From Saccharopolyspora kobensis (GTDB lineage Bacteria > Actinomycetota > Actinomycetes > Mycobacteriales > Pseudonocardiaceae), in assembly GCF_900108315.1 (NCBI RefSeq), contig NZ_FNVB01000004.1, positions 124,001 to 188,000 on the forward strand: DNA of 64,000 nucleotides, written 5' to 3'. Positions 1-9,008 of this stretch are shown piece by piece. The notes below the pieces were generated by a model. That model was given only the letters and a program-made list of their open reading frames with translations. It did no database searches and was not told the origin of the DNA. Each line of letters begins with the position of its first letter. The first letter of the stretch is position 1. The translations under genes and the position numbers were made by a program.

Positions 1-90
1 GTTCGGGTGGGGTTGTGCTGGGGTTTTGGTTCTATCGGGGGGTGGTGTTCGGGTGGGGTTCTGGGTGTTGTAGAGTTCTTCTCGTAACGC

Positions 91-166
91 GGTCCCGTCG
101 TCTAGCGGCCTAGGACGCCGCCCTCTCAAGGCGGTAGCGCGGGTTCAAATCCCGTCGGGACTACCA
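91..166 (+). tRNA. tRNA-Glu (anticodon CTC)
   Basis: A complete cloverleaf can be folded. The 7-bp acceptor stem (GGTCCCG with CGGGACT) closes with a G-U pair. The D arm contains GTCTAGCGGCCTAGGAC. The anticodon stem CCGCC/GGCGG encloses the loop CTCTCAA, giving anticodon CTC. The T arm is GCGGG-TTCAAAT-CCCGT. The 3' CCA is encoded in the DNA. It reads GAG, a common glutamate codon in high-GC genomes. In mycobacteria, tRNA-Glu and tRNA-Gln genes also sit beside the IclR-leuCD locus, which supports the overall synteny. Confidence 0.97.
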
Positions 167-171
167 GGGGA

Positions 172-204
172 AAGCCCCACCCGTGATCTTCATGGGTGGG
201 GCTT
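172..204 (+). terminator. Hairpin terminator after tRNA-Glu
   Basis: An 11-bp perfect stem (AAGCCCCACCC with GGGTGGGGCTT) with an 11-nt loop begins 6 nt after the tRNA CCA end and is followed by a short TTCTT tract. The position and shape fit an intrinsic terminator for the tRNA transcript. Confidence 0.85.
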
Positions 205-396
205 CTTCGCGTTCTGGGGCGTTCTCGGTGTGCGGACTGGTTTTGTGGTGGCGATCCGGTCCTCGCGGCACCTTGGCGTGCGCCGCGGGCGGCGACCCGG
301 GGTGGGGTCTTAGTAGCGCGCCCGGTTCTGGCCGTTGGGTCGTCACCGGTTTCGCGGGCGGTGCGGGGATTCTCGGCCCCGCACCGCGCTCGCGGG

Positions 397-1098
397 TCAC
401 AGGCGGTTCTGGAGGGCTTCCGCTGCTGCCAGGAGGTCCGCCGCCCAGCGGGCGCCCGGGCGGCGGCCCATCCGGTCGATCGGGCCGGAGACCGAGATCG
501 CCGCCACCACCGCTCCCTGGGAGTCCTTCACCGGGGCGCTCACGCTCGCCACTCCCGATTCCCGTTCCGCCACGCTCTGGGCCCAGCCCCGGCGGCGGAC
601 CTCCATGAGGGTCCGTTCGCCGAAGACCGCTTCCGCCAGCACCGCTCGTTGCGTCGCCGGGTCCGCCCAGGCCGCCAGGACCTTCGCTCCCGAGCCCGCC
701 GTCATCGGCAGGGCCGTGCCCACCGGGACCGTGTCGCGGAGGCCGCTCGGGGGCTCTGCGGTCGCGATGCACAGGCGCTGCAAGCCGTCCCTGCGGTAGA
801 GCTGGACGCTTTCGCCCGTGATGTCCCGGAGTTTGGGCAGTACTGTGGTCGCTGCCTCCAGCAACGGATCCACCGCTCCGCCGGCCAGTTCCGCCAGCGC
901 CGCGCCCGGGCGCCAGCGCCCGTCCGAATCCCGGCGCAGGAGGCGGTGCACCTCCAGGCCCACCGCCAGGCGGTGCGCGGTCGCCCTCGGCAAGCCCGTG
1001 CGGCTGCACAGTTCCGCCAGGCCGCACGGTTCGTTGGCAACGGCCTGCAGAACGGCCACTGCCTTGTCCAGTACTCCGATGCCGCTATGCTGTCCCAC
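397..1098 (-). CDS. ndgR: IclR-family regulator, NdgR/LtbR type
   Basis: A 233-residue IclR-type regulator starting at GTG. Residues 8-60 form the winged helix-turn-helix (GLAELCSRTGLPRATAHRLA) and about 75-230 the effector-binding domain, the usual size for the family. It is divergent from leuC, the arrangement of ndgR/areB (Streptomyces) and ltbR (Corynebacterium). Those proteins control leuCD and other amino-acid genes, so control of leucine biosynthesis is the expected role. The start overlaps a promoter whose -10 (TAGTAT, 1105-1110) lies 6 nt before the GTG, so the mRNA is probably leaderless. The effector cannot be told from sequence. Confidence 0.88.
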   Translation of the reverse strand: MGQHSGIGVLDKAVAVLQAVANEPCGLAELCSRTGLPRATAHRLAVGLEVHRLLRRDSDGRWRPGAALAELAGGAVDPLLEAATTVLPKLRDITGESVQLYRRDGLQRLCIATAEPPSGLRDTVPVGTALPMTAGSGAKVLAAWADPATQRAVLAEAVFGERTLMEVRRRGWAQSVAERESGVASVSAPVKDSQGAVVAAISVSGPIDRMGRRPGARWAADLLAAAEALQNRL

Positions 1099-1134
1099 GT
1101 ACCGATACTAGCTTCCCGATATCTGGGAAGTCCA
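1098..1134 (-). promoter_or_regulatory. ndgR promoter with inverted-repeat operator, shared with leuC
   Basis: On the minus strand a -35-like TGGACT (1129-1134), an 18-nt spacer and a -10 TAGTAT (1105-1110) precede the GTG at 1098 by 6 nt. The spacer holds the inverted repeat CTTCCC-GATATCT-GGGAAG (1112-1130). A protein bound there would block the regulator's own promoter and lies about 57 bp upstream of the leuC ATG. IclR-family autoregulation from a shared divergent operator is common; binding by this protein is inferred. Confidence 0.6.
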
Positions 1135-1186
1135 CTCTGTGGGAAGACCCGTTCCGGGGTCTCGGCAGGCTCGACTGGGAGCAGCG

Positions 1187-2590
1187 ATGGGAAAAACGCT
1201 CGCGGAGAAGGTTTGGGATGCGCACATCGTGCGCCGCGGTGAGGGGCACGAGCCGGACCTGCTCTACATCGATCTCCACCTGGTGCACGAGGTCACCAGT
1301 CCGCAGGCCTTCGAGGGGCTGCGGCTGGCCGGCCGCCCGGTGCGCCGCCCCGACCTGACGCTGGCCACCGAAGACCACAACGTGCCCACCACCGGGATCG
1401 ACCTGCCGATCGCCGACCCGGTGTCGCGCACCCAGGTCGAGACGTTGCGCAAGAACTGCGCGGAATTCGGCATCCGGCTGCACCCGATGGGCGACGCCGA
1501 GCAGGGCATCGTGCACGTCGTCGGCCCGCAGCTCGGGCTGACCCAGCCCGGCACCACGGTGGTCTGCGGTGACAGCCACACCTCGACGCACGGCGCGTTC
1601 GGCGCGCTGGCCTTCGGCATCGGCACTTCCGAGGTCGAGCACGTGCTGGCCACCCAGACGCTGCCGCTGAAGCCGTTCAAGACGATGGCCATCAACATCG
1701 ACGGTTCGCTGCGCCCGGGAGTCACCAGCAAGGACGTGATCCTGGCCGTCATCGCCAAGATCGGCACCGGCGGCGGGCAGGGCTACGTGCTGGAGTACCG
1801 CGGCGAAGCGATCCGGCAGCTGTCCATGGAAGCCCGCATGACGATCTGCAACATGTCGATCGAGGCGGGCGCGCGGGCGGGCATGATCGCGCCGGATGAA
1901 ACGACTTTCGAGTACCTGAAGGGGCGTCCGCACGCCCCGAAGGGCGCCGAGTGGGACGCCGCCGTCGAGTACTGGCGCACGCTGCGCACCGACGACGACG
2001 CCACTTTCGACGCAGAGGTCACGCTCGACGCCGACGAGCTCACGCCTTTCGTCACCTGGGGCACCAACCCGGGTCAGGGCCTGCCGCTGGGCGAGCGGGT
2101 GCCGGACCCGGAGCAGATCGCCGACGAGGGCGAGCGCTTCGCCGCGGAGAAGGCGTTGGCCTACATGGGCCTGGAACCGGGTACGCCGCTGCGCGAGGTG
2201 TCGGTCGACACGGTGTTCCTGGGCTCGTGCACCAACGGCCGCATCGAGGACCTGCGCGCCGCCGCCGACGTCCTGAAGGGCCGCAAGGTGGCGCAGGACG
2301 TCCGGATGCTGGTGGTGCCGGGCTCGATGAAGGTCCGCGTGCAGGCGGAGTCCGAGGGGCTGCACGAGGTTTTCACGGCCGCGGGCGCGGAATGGCGTTC
2401 GGCCGGTTGTTCGATGTGCCTGGGCATGAACCCGGACCAGCTCACCCCCGGCGAGCGCAGCGCGTCGACCTCCAACCGCAACTTCGAGGGCAGGCAAGGC
2501 AAGGGCGGCCGCACCCACCTGGTCTCCCCGCTCGTCGCCGCCGCCACCGCGGTGCGCGGCACCCTGTCCTCGCCCGAAGACCTCGACTGA
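1187..2590 (+). CDS. leuC: 3-isopropylmalate dehydratase large subunit
   Basis: LeuC (467 aa) works with LeuD to isomerise 2-isopropylmalate to 3-isopropylmalate, the second step of leucine biosynthesis. It is an aconitase-superfamily [4Fe-4S] enzyme. The three cluster ligands are visible at about C348 (GSCTNGR), C408 and C411 ([11 protein letters not shown]). The ATG at 1187 is chosen because GGGAG lies 5 nt upstream and the N-terminus ([15 protein letters not shown]) matches the family; the longer frame back to 1139 adds residues that look untranslated. leuD follows after 146 nt that hold a dispersed repeat. Control by the divergent IclR gene is likely. Confidence 0.97.
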   Translation: MGKTLAEKVWDAHIVRRGEGHEPDLLYIDLHLVHEVTSPQAFEGLRLAGRPVRRPDLTLATEDHNVPTTGIDLPIADPVSRTQVETLRKNCAEFGIRLHPMGDAEQGIVHVVGPQLGLTQPGTTVVCGDSHTSTHGAFGALAFGIGTSEVEHVLATQTLPLKPFKTMAINIDGSLRPGVTSKDVILAVIAKIGTGGGQGYVLEYRGEAIRQLSMEARMTICNMSIEAGARAGMIAPDETTFEYLKGRPHAPKGAEWDAAVEYWRTLRTDDDATFDAEVTLDADELTPFVTWGTNPGQGLPLGERVPDPEQIADEGERFAAEKALAYMGLEPGTPLREVSVDTVFLGSCTNGRIEDLRAAADVLKGRKVAQDVRMLVVPGSMKVRVQAESEGLHEVFTAAGAEWRSAGCSMCLGMNPDQLTPGERSASTSNRNFEGRQGKGGRTHLVSPLVAAATAVRGTLSSPEDLD

Positions 2591-2624
2591 AGGTCGACGT
2601 TGAACCCACCTTGCCGAGCTCGTC

Positions 2625-2695
2625 ACCTGGCGGAACCTCAGAACCCGCGGGTGGCCGAGCGGCGGGGGTGGGCCAAGCGGCTTCGCCGCTTCAAA
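2625..2695 (+). repeat. Dispersed hairpin element, hairpin-less copy (copy A)
   Basis: This shares the outer flanks of the dispersed element (TGGCGGAACCTCAG, then AACCCGCGG, then the small hairpin AAGCGGC-TTC-GCCGCTT and TCAAAG). The long hairpin of the full copies is missing exactly between CTCAG and AACCCGC. It lies between leuC and leuD, about 35 nt after the leuC stop, in the sense direction. It looks like an empty or excised version of the copies at 10.8, 28.6 and 48.4 kb. Confidence 0.7.
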
Positions 2696-2736
2696 GACAG
2701 CCGCTCTACAGGCACGCCCGACAAGGAGCAGTGACG

Positions 2737-3339
2737 ATGGAACCGTTCAAGACGCACACCGGGGTCGGCGTCCCGCTGCGCCGGTCCAACGTGGACACCG
2801 ACCAGATCATCCCGGCGGTCTACCTCAAGCGGGTCTCGCGGACCGGCTTCGAGGACGCCCTGTTCGCCGCCTGGCGGGGCGACGAGGACTTCATCCTCAA
2901 CCAGGAGCCGTTCCGCGCGGGCAGCGTGCTGGTGGCCGGGCCCGACTTCGGCACCGGCTCGTCCCGCGAGCACGCCGTGTGGGCGCTGAAGGACTACGGC
3001 TTCCGGGTGGTCATCTCCAGCCGCTTCGCCGACATCTTCCGCGGCAATTCGGGCAAGCAGGGACTGCTGGCGGCCCAGTGCGAGCAGTCCGATGTGGAAC
3101 TGCTGTGGAAGCTGCTGGAGAACGAGCCCGGTGCCGCCGTGACGGTGGATCTGGAGCGACGGACCGTGCACGCCAAGGATCTCACCGTGGCGTTCAGCAT
3201 CGACGACTACACCCGCTGGCGGTTGCTGGAAGGCCTCGACGACATCGGGCTGACCCTGCGGCACGCCGAGACGATCGACACTTTTGAGCGGGCGCGGCCC
3301 AGCTTCAAGCCCGCCACGCTGCCCGCCCCGGCAGGCTGA
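2737..3339 (+). CDS. leuD: 3-isopropylmalate dehydratase small subunit
   Basis: LeuD (200 aa) is the swivelling small subunit that completes the active site of LeuC. The family signature is present ([17 protein letters not shown] near the start, then [17 protein letters not shown] and [15 protein letters not shown]). An AAGGAG ribosome-binding site at 2723-2728 lies 8 nt before the ATG. An in-frame GTG two codons upstream is an alternative. It is transcribed with leuC and ends in a strong hairpin. Length is normal for actinobacterial LeuD. Confidence 0.96.
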   Translation: MEPFKTHTGVGVPLRRSNVDTDQIIPAVYLKRVSRTGFEDALFAAWRGDEDFILNQEPFRAGSVLVAGPDFGTGSSREHAVWALKDYGFRVVISSRFADIFRGNSGKQGLLAAQCEQSDVELLWKLLENEPGAAVTVDLERRTVHAKDLTVAFSIDDYTRWRLLEGLDDIGLTLRHAETIDTFERARPSFKPATLPAPAG

Positions 3340-3349
3340 TCGCGGCTTT

Positions 3350-3399
3350 CCCGGGTGGCGGATTCCTTCTGCTGTGCAAGGAGAATCCCGCCACCCGGG
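3350..3399 (+). terminator. Long hairpin terminator after leuD
   Basis: A strong stem pairs CCCGGGTGGCGGATTCCTT with AAGGAGAATCCCGCCACCCGGG around a short loop, starting 10 nt after the leuD stop. It probably ends leuCD transcription. There is no clear T tract, as is usual in actinomycetes. Confidence 0.8.
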
Positions 3400-3571
3400 G
3401 CACAACTGAACAGTTGCTCCACGAGCACTGCGGCCCCGTTGCCCGGAGACGAATGCCCGCGCCCTGAACGAAAAAATGGGGCGTGGCGATTGGCATTTGT
3501 TTATCCGGGGCTTTACCGTTGACATTGAGTCGGCCCAACGGGGCCGTTGTTGTGTCCTGGGAGGGACTGAA

Positions 3572-4270
3572 GTGAACAAGGCCCAACTCATCGAGGCTCT
3601 GGCAGAACGCCTCGGAGACAAGAAGACCGCCAGCCAGGCTGTGGAAAACGTCGTGGACATCATCGTTCGCAACGTCAACAAGGGCGAGAAGGTCAACATC
3701 ACCGGCTTCGGGGTTTTCGAGAAGCGGGCCCGCGCCGCTCGTACCGCTCGCAACCCGCGCACCGGTGAGTCCGTGAAGGTCAAGAAGACCAACGTTCCCG
3801 CCTTCCGCGCCGGCACCCAGTTCAAGGAAGTCGTGGGCGGCCAGCGGAAACTGCCGCGCCAGTCCTCGGTCAAGGCGGCCACCACCCGCGGTGCCACCAC
3901 CCGGACCGCGACCGCCACCAAGGCTGCCGCCGGCACCAAGGCCAAGGCCACCGCCACCCGCGCCACCGCGGCCAAGTCCACCGGTCGCGCGACCACGAAG
4001 GCCGCCACCACCAAGGCGACCGCGACCAAGGCCGCGCCGAAGGCCGCCGCCAAGGCGACCGCGACCAAGGCCGCGCCGAAGCGGGCCACCAAGGCCACCA
4101 CGGCCAAGGCGACTCCGGCCAAGGCGACCACCGCCAAGGCGACTCCGGCGAAGGCCACCACCAAGCGGACGAGCACCGCCAAGGCCAGCACCGCCAAGAC
4201 GACCGCTGCCAAGACGACCCGTCCGGCGACCAAGAAGGCGACGACCACTCGCAAGTCCACCAAGAAGTGA
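3572..4270 (+). CDS. hupB: HU-family nucleoid protein with long Lys/Ala/Thr tail
   Basis: A DNA-binding HU protein of 232 aa, like mycobacterial HupB (HLP, MDP1) and Streptomyces HupS. Residues 1-90 are the HU fold ([18 protein letters not shown], then [21 protein letters not shown]). Residues 91-232 are a low-complexity tail of Lys, Ala and Thr, similar to histone H1 tails, containing in-frame DNA repeats such as a 30-nt unit at 4013 and 4052. The tail binds DNA nonspecifically in known homologues. The GTG start has GGGAGG 7 nt upstream. A TTGACA at 3519-3524 may be the -35, but no clear -10 is visible. Two hairpins follow the stop. Tail length may vary between strains through slippage. Confidence 0.95.
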   Translation: MNKAQLIEALAERLGDKKTASQAVENVVDIIVRNVNKGEKVNITGFGVFEKRARAARTARNPRTGESVKVKKTNVPAFRAGTQFKEVVGGQRKLPRQSSVKAATTRGATTRTATATKAAAGTKAKATATRATAAKSTGRATTKAATTKATATKAAPKAAAKATATKAAPKRATKATTAKATPAKATTAKATPAKATTKRTSTAKASTAKTTAAKTTRPATKKATTTRKSTKK

Positions 4271-4351
4271 GTGCTCGCCCCAGCAGCGAGCACCAGTGGA
4301 CCGAGCGGGCGGTCATCTGACCCGGACACCGGGACGAGGTGCCGCCCGCTC
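4271..4351 (+). terminator. Tandem hairpins after hupB
   Basis: Directly after the stop codon, an 8-bp perfect stem GTGCTCGC/GCGAGCAC (4271-4293) is followed by a 10-bp stem GAGCGGGCGG/CCGCCCGCTC (4303-4351). Together they probably terminate hupB. Confidence 0.7.
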
Positions 4352-4672
4352 TTCGGCAGGAAACCCCCCGACCGCGTGCGGCGGGGAGGCGATTCCGCCG
4401 ACGTGCGCGGCGTCCGCTCAGGACGCCCGCGCGTGGTGCAAACGGGGTTGAGCGGGCCGTAGCCGCCGGGAAACCGGCCAGCTGCGCCTGCCACCCCGGT
4501 GGGCGGCGCGCAACGCCCACACGGCGCGATCAGCGCCGAACAGCGGGGCGCAGCCGCTGAATTCCGGAGCCGGGGCGTCGGCGAACCGGACGCCGACGCA
4601 TCCGACCCGCGACCGGCCGGATGAACCCCCGAGCAGCCGTGCCCGGTGATGGGGCGAACCCCGGAGCCGTTC
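4352..4672. other. 321-nt stretch with no gene recognised
   Basis: GC-rich sequence between hupB and the convergent mutT1. Short open frames exist in several phases but none has family-like sequence, a ribosome-binding site or a bounded codon bias. No repeat shared with other loci was seen. Confidence 0.5.
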
Positions 4673-5656
4673 TCAGGCGATCGGGTTCGGGAGGTAGTCC
4701 GCGGCCGCCAGGCGCAGCGGTGCGGCGCCGTTGTCGCCCGCCGCGCGCCGGAACGTCAGCGTCCACACGCTGCCCTTGCGGCTGGCCACCTCGCCCAGCC
4801 CGGTCAGCCCGCCGGAATCCGCCAGCCGGGCCACCAGGTCCGGGATCACGCCGCCCTGGCTGCACACCAGCGCCGGCCCCGTCCCGGACGCCACCCGCAG
4901 CATCCGCGCCACGGCCGCCTCCGGGTCGGCGAGATAGCCCTCCTCGGAGAACAGCGGCTCGGTCCCGATCGGCGTTCCCAGGTCCGCCGCGATGGGCGCC
5001 ACCGTTTGCTCGCAGCGCAGTCGCGGCGCGGAATAGACGCGGACCGGGCCGAACAACGGCAGCAGTGAATGCAATGCGTCGCGCTGCCGCTCTCCCGCTT
5101 CGGTGAGCGGGCGCAGCACGTCGTCGCCCGCCCAATCGGATCGCTTGCCCGCTTTCGCGTGGCGGACCAGCAATACGGTCGCCGACTCCGCGGGCAATTG
5201 CTCGAAGGCGTCCAGCACCCGACCGTCGTGCGGATAGCTGACCAGTTCGCGCGCCCCGGCGACGGGCAGCCAGCGGAGTTCGTCCACTTCGTCGTTGCGG
5301 GCGAACGACCCGCCGCTGGCCCGGGCGGCGAAGTAGTCCACGACCTTCGGCGCGGTCCCGCCCGGGGCCGGGACGTCGTAGCCGATCCGGGTGAGGAAGC
5401 GGGAGAGCACGCAGGAGAACCCGGTCTCCTCGGCGACCTCGCGGACCGCCGCGTGCGCGGGCAGCTCACCGGGGTCGAGCTTGCCCTTCGGCAGCGACCA
5501 GTCGTCGTAGCGGGGGCGGTGCACCACCGCCACCTCCGGGCCACCGGTGCCATCGCGCCACAGCACCGCACCGGCGGCCCGCACGGTTCGGCCGGGAGCA
5601 TCAGTCGGTTCGCCGTCGATCTGTTCGGTAGCCGGCTGGTTCTCGGTCACGCTCAT
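4673..5656 (-). CDS. mutT1: NUDIX hydrolase fused to histidine phosphatase domain (MutT1 type)
   Basis: A 327-aa two-domain protein like mycobacterial MutT1 (Rv2985), which removes 8-oxo-dGTP/8-oxo-GTP and diadenosine polyphosphates. Residues 25-150 are a Nudix domain with the complete box (G58 ... GELPAHAAVREVAEETGF, ending near residue 80). From about residue 158 a histidine-phosphatase domain begins with the catalytic VRHAK motif. The neighbours hupB and ppk are the same as in mycobacteria. It starts 38 nt after the ppk stop and probably shares its transcript. Confidence 0.9.
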   Translation of the reverse strand: MSVTENQPATEQIDGEPTDAPGRTVRAAGAVLWRDGTGGPEVAVVHRPRYDDWSLPKGKLDPGELPAHAAVREVAEETGFSCVLSRFLTRIGYDVPAPGGTAPKVVDYFAARASGGSFARNDEVDELRWLPVAGARELVSYPHDGRVLDAFEQLPAESATVLLVRHAKAGKRSDWAGDDVLRPLTEAGERQRDALHSLLPLFGPVRVYSAPRLRCEQTVAPIAADLGTPIGTEPLFSEEGYLADPEAAVARMLRVASGTGPALVCSQGGVIPDLVARLADSGGLTGLGEVASRKGSVWTLTFRRAAGDNGAAPLRLAAADYLPNPIA

Positions 5657-5694
5657 CGTCCTAAAGCACTCTCGGCGTTCGGTCCCTCGGAGGC

Positions 5695-7983
5695 CTACGA
5701 GACCTTCGCCCCGTGCAGGCGCAGCATCTCCACCTGGTGGTCGCGGACCTGCTCACCGCTGCGCGGGGACGCCTCCCAGTCGCCCTTGGCGTTGAGCACC
5801 CAGCAGCGCGTCGACGGGTGCAGCGCCGAGTCGAGCATCGCGTTCAGCTGGGCGGTCAGCTTCGGATCGGTGACCCGGACCTGGGTTTCGATCCGGCGGT
5901 CCAGGTTCCGGTGCATCATGTCGGCGCTGCCGAACCAGTGCTCGTCGATGCCGGTGAAGTGGAACACCCGGGAGTGCTCCAGGAACCGGCCCAGGATCGA
6001 GCGCACCTCGATGTTCTCGCTGAGGCCCTCGACGCCTGCCTTGAGCGAGCAGATGCCGCGCACCACGACCTGCACCGGCACACCGGCCAGCGACGCCCGG
6101 TACAGGGCGTCGATGATCTGCTCGTCGACCAGCGAGTTCACCTTCATCCGGATGCCGCACGGCAGGCCCTGCCGGGACCGCTCGATCTCGGCGTCCACGC
6201 GGTCGACGATGCCGTTGCGGATGCCCTGCGGCGACACCAGGATCCGGCGGTACTCGCCGTGCCGGGCGTAGCCGGTGAGCACGTTGAACAGGTCGGTGAG
6301 GTCGGCGCCGATCTCCGGGGAAGCGGTCAGCAGCCCCAGGTCCTCGTAGATCCGCGCGGTCTTCGGGTTGTAGTTGCCGGTGCCCAGGTGGCAGTAGCGG
6401 CGGATGGTGGAACCCTCCTGGCGCACCACCAGCGCGGTCTTGCAGTGCGTCTTCAGCCCCACCAGGCCGTAGACCACGTGCACCCCGGCGCGTTCCAGGG
6501 TGCGCGCCCACTGGATGTTCGCCTGCTCGTCGAAGCGGGCCTTGAGCTCCACCAGCGCGACCACCTGCTTGCCCGCCTCGGCGGCGTCGATGAGCGCGTT
6601 GACGATCGGCGAGTCACCGGAGGTCCGGTACAGCGTCTGCTTGATGGCCAGCACGTGCGGATCGGCGGCGGCCTGCTCGATGAACCGCTGCACCGACGTG
6701 GAGAACGAGTCGTAGGGGTGGTGCACCAGCACGTCGCCCTCGCGCAGCGTGGAGAAGATGCTCTTGGGCGTCTGGCCCTCGGCGAAGGCCGGGTGCGTGG
6801 CGGGCACGAACGGCGCTTCCTTGAGGTCCGGCCGGTGCAGCCGATCCAGCTGGAACAGGCAGGACAGGTCGAGCAGTCCCTTGACCTCCACCACGTCGTG
6901 CTGGTCGACCTCCAGCTCGCGCAGCAGGAGTTCGAGCATGTTCTCGCTCATCGTGTCGGTGACTTCCAGCCGCACCGGCGGCCCGAAGCGGCGGCGCGCG
7001 AGTTCCCGCTCCATCGCCTGCAGGAGGTCCTCGTCGCGGTCCTCCTCGACCTCCAGGTCGGCGTTGCGGGTGACCCGGAAGATGTGGTGCTCGGCGACCC
7101 GCATGCCGGGGAACAGCTTGTCCAGGTGCGCGGCGATGAGCTCTTCCAGCGGCAGGAAGGTGGCGCGCTCGGTCTCCCGGTCGGATTCCACCCGGATCAG
7201 CCGCGGCACGTTGTCCGGCACCTTCACCCGGGCGAAGCGCCGCAGCCCGGCGTCCGGGTCGGCGACGGTGACCGCGAGGTTCAGCGAGAGCCCGGAGATG
7301 TAGGGGAACGGGTGCGCCGGGTCGACCGCGAGCGGCGTGAGCACCGGGAAGATGTGGTCCTCGAAGTAGCGGGTGAGCTTCTCCTGCTCGGCCGTTTCCA
7401 GCTCCGACCAGTTCTGGATGCGGACGCCGTGCGCCTCCAGCTCGGGCAGCAGCTCGTCGAGGAAGACCCGGCTGAGCTTCTCCATCAGGTCCTGGTTGCG
7501 GGCCGCGATGCGGGTCAGCTGCTCGTGCGGGCTGAGCCCGTCGGCGCTGCGCACCGACAGCCCGGTCTCCTCGCGGCGCTTCAGGCCCGCGACGCGCACC
7601 ATGTAGAACTCGTCCAGGTTGGACGCGAAGATCGCGAGGAACTTCGCGCGCTCCAGCACCGGCTGCGACTTGTCCTCGGCGATGGCCAGCACCCGGGCGT
7701 TGAAGTCGAGCCAGGACAACTCGCGGTTGAGGTAGCGGTCCTCGGGCAGGTCCGTGGAGGCCGCCGCGCGAGTCACCGCGGGTGGCGCGGAGGGGACGCG
7801 GGCGCCTTCGGAGTTCTGGCCGTCGTTCCGCCGCGGCGCCGCCGGGGTGGTGGCGGCGCTTGGATCACCGGCGCTCCGCGCCTGGCGCGGAGCGCGACGG
7901 GTGGACCGGCCACTGGTGGTTCGCTTGGCGGGCTTCTCGGCCCGGCCGGTGCTGTCGGTGCTCACCCGCCCATTGTCGCTCAT
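5695..7983 (-). CDS. ppk: Polyphosphate kinase 1
   Basis: Polyphosphate kinase (762 aa) reversibly makes inorganic polyphosphate from ATP. From about residue 78 the PPK N domain starts ([17 protein letters not shown], then [17 protein letters not shown]). The middle contains HHPYDSF. The C1/C2 domains contain [10 protein letters not shown], which includes the family histidine next to the phosphorylated-His site. The first about 77 residues are a Ser/Arg/Pro/Ala-rich extension not in the fold; the GTG at 7965 is another possible start. The gene lies between fbiD and mutT1 on the same strand, as in mycobacteria. A hairpin separates it from fbiD, so it probably has its own promoter in 7984-8150. 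Confidence 0.96.
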   Translation of the reverse strand: MSDNGRVSTDSTGRAEKPAKRTTSGRSTRRAPRQARSAGDPSAATTPAAPRRNDGQNSEGARVPSAPPAVTRAAASTDLPEDRYLNRELSWLDFNARVLAIAEDKSQPVLERAKFLAIFASNLDEFYMVRVAGLKRREETGLSVRSADGLSPHEQLTRIAARNQDLMEKLSRVFLDELLPELEAHGVRIQNWSELETAEQEKLTRYFEDHIFPVLTPLAVDPAHPFPYISGLSLNLAVTVADPDAGLRRFARVKVPDNVPRLIRVESDRETERATFLPLEELIAAHLDKLFPGMRVAEHHIFRVTRNADLEVEEDRDEDLLQAMERELARRRFGPPVRLEVTDTMSENMLELLLRELEVDQHDVVEVKGLLDLSCLFQLDRLHRPDLKEAPFVPATHPAFAEGQTPKSIFSTLREGDVLVHHPYDSFSTSVQRFIEQAAADPHVLAIKQTLYRTSGDSPIVNALIDAAEAGKQVVALVELKARFDEQANIQWARTLERAGVHVVYGLVGLKTHCKTALVVRQEGSTIRRYCHLGTGNYNPKTARIYEDLGLLTASPEIGADLTDLFNVLTGYARHGEYRRILVSPQGIRNGIVDRVDAEIERSRQGLPCGIRMKVNSLVDEQIIDALYRASLAGVPVQVVVRGICSLKAGVEGLSENIEVRSILGRFLEHSRVFHFTGIDEHWFGSADMMHRNLDRRIETQVRVTDPKLTAQLNAMLDSALHPSTRCWVLNAKGDWEASPRSGEQVRDHQVEMLRLHGAKVS

Positions 7984-8154
7984 CGAACCGGTTCAGCCGA
8001 TGTCTGTGAAAAGAGTTCATGGTCGTTTCGCGTTGTCGTTGTTCCCCTGGCGCGGATTTCCGCGGGAAGTGGTTCTCGCCACCAGGCGCGCGACGGCTCC
8101 CGGAGCGTGCGGAGTGGGCGATTCGGCCCTTTCCGCCGCAGTTCGGCTTGGTGG

Positions 8155-8200
8155 CCCGTGAGTGTTTCGGGGTGCTATCACGCCCCAAAACGCTCACGGG
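8155..8200 (-). terminator. Gene-end hairpin of the GTGAGTG family (copy 1)
   Basis: CCCGTGAGTGTTTCGGGG pairs with CCCCAAAACGCTCACGGG across a GCTAT-type loop, 33 nt past the fbiD stop. Closely related hairpins occur at 52868-52913 and 55197-55242, each also just after a gene. It probably acts as a terminator for fbiD. Confidence 0.7.
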
Positions 8201-8233
8201 ACCTGAGCGGTGCGAACGGAGCCGGTTCCGCGG

Positions 8234-8896
8234 CTAGGCGATCGCGGCTTTGGTGCGCGGGCCGAGACCGAGGGCGGTGGCGGCGCGCAGGTCGGCTTCC
8301 GTGTCGACGTCGCAGCGCAGCGAGTCCCACGGACCGAGGAGCGGTTTCGCGCCGGATCCGGCGTGCGCGTCGGCCGAACCGGCGCCGAAGCGCGGATCGA
8401 GCGGGCGCCCGGGCGCGGCCAGCAACAGCGTGGTGCCGGTGCCGTGGTGGTCCGGGCAGAACGAGCGGTCCGCGCCGGCCGCGCGGATCGCCGCACCCAG
8501 GTCGTCCGGCCGGAGCGCGGGCAGATCCGCTTGCAGCGCCCCGACCCTGCCCACCCGCGGCCGGAGCGCGGCGTCGCCGTGCCGCAGCGCCGCGTTGAGC
8601 CCGGCAGCGGGCAGGTCCGCGAGCACCTCCACGCCCTCGGCGGTGAACTCCGCGGTCAGCGCCGGATCGGAGGTGACCACGACGACACCGGCCACTCCGT
8701 CGGCGCGGCGCGCGGCGGCCACTGTGTCCAACGCCACGGCCATGACCAGCTCCGCGTGCGCTTCCGGCCGGCGCGCGCCCTCGCCGAGCAGCCGCGACTT
8801 GGCCAGGTGCAGCGGTTTGATCGGGACGACGAGGTGCACCGCAGGGCAGTCCTGCTGCGAGAACCGGCGGTCCGGCCGGTCGTTGTTGGCGGTCAC
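8234..8896 (-). CDS. fbiD: Phosphoenolpyruvate/2-phospho-L-lactate guanylyltransferase
   Basis: A 220-aa member of the CofC/FbiD family. FbiD makes the GDP-activated three-carbon intermediate (from PEP in mycobacteria, 2-phospholactate in archaea) for coenzyme F420. The nucleotidyltransferase start is visible (VHLVVPIKPLHLAKSRLL), followed by VVVVTSDPAL, LNAALRHGDA and GALQADLPALRPDDL. The GTG at 8896 is chosen because GGAGG lies 4 nt upstream; the longer frame to 9076 runs through a Pro/Arg-rich stretch that is not family-like. The position next to ppk and gpsA matches mycobacterial Rv2983. Confidence 0.9.
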   Translation of the reverse strand: MTANNDRPDRRFSQQDCPAVHLVVPIKPLHLAKSRLLGEGARRPEAHAELVMAVALDTVAAARRADGVAGVVVVTSDPALTAEFTAEGVEVLADLPAAGLNAALRHGDAALRPRVGRVGALQADLPALRPDDLGAAIRAAGADRSFCPDHHGTGTTLLLAAPGRPLDPRFGAGSADAHAGSGAKPLLGPWDSLRCDVDTEADLRAATALGLGPRTKAAIA

Positions 8897-9008
8897 GCCT
8901 CCATCTTCCCGGCACGCCCGACGCGGCCGCGGAACCGACTCGTTGCCGGGGCGCGGGCCGGGGCGGGGTAACTTTGCGGGCGCTCGCGAGGAGAGATGAG
9001 GAGATGCC

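Noticed and set aside
1-61. Direct repeat GTTCGGGTGGGGTT at 1 and 47 before the tRNA
   Set aside because: Only two short G-rich units at the window edge; no function or wider family could be supported.
3900-4260. Assembly artefact in the repetitive hupB tail
   Set aside because: Repeats stay in frame and the Lys/Ala/Thr composition is as expected for actinobacterial HupB, so no error is implied.
7984-8110. Ninth copy of the dispersed hairpin element upstream of ppk
   Set aside because: GGTTCTCGCCACCAGGCG and CCCCTGGCGCGG resemble parts of the element, but the order and arms do not match well enough to call it.
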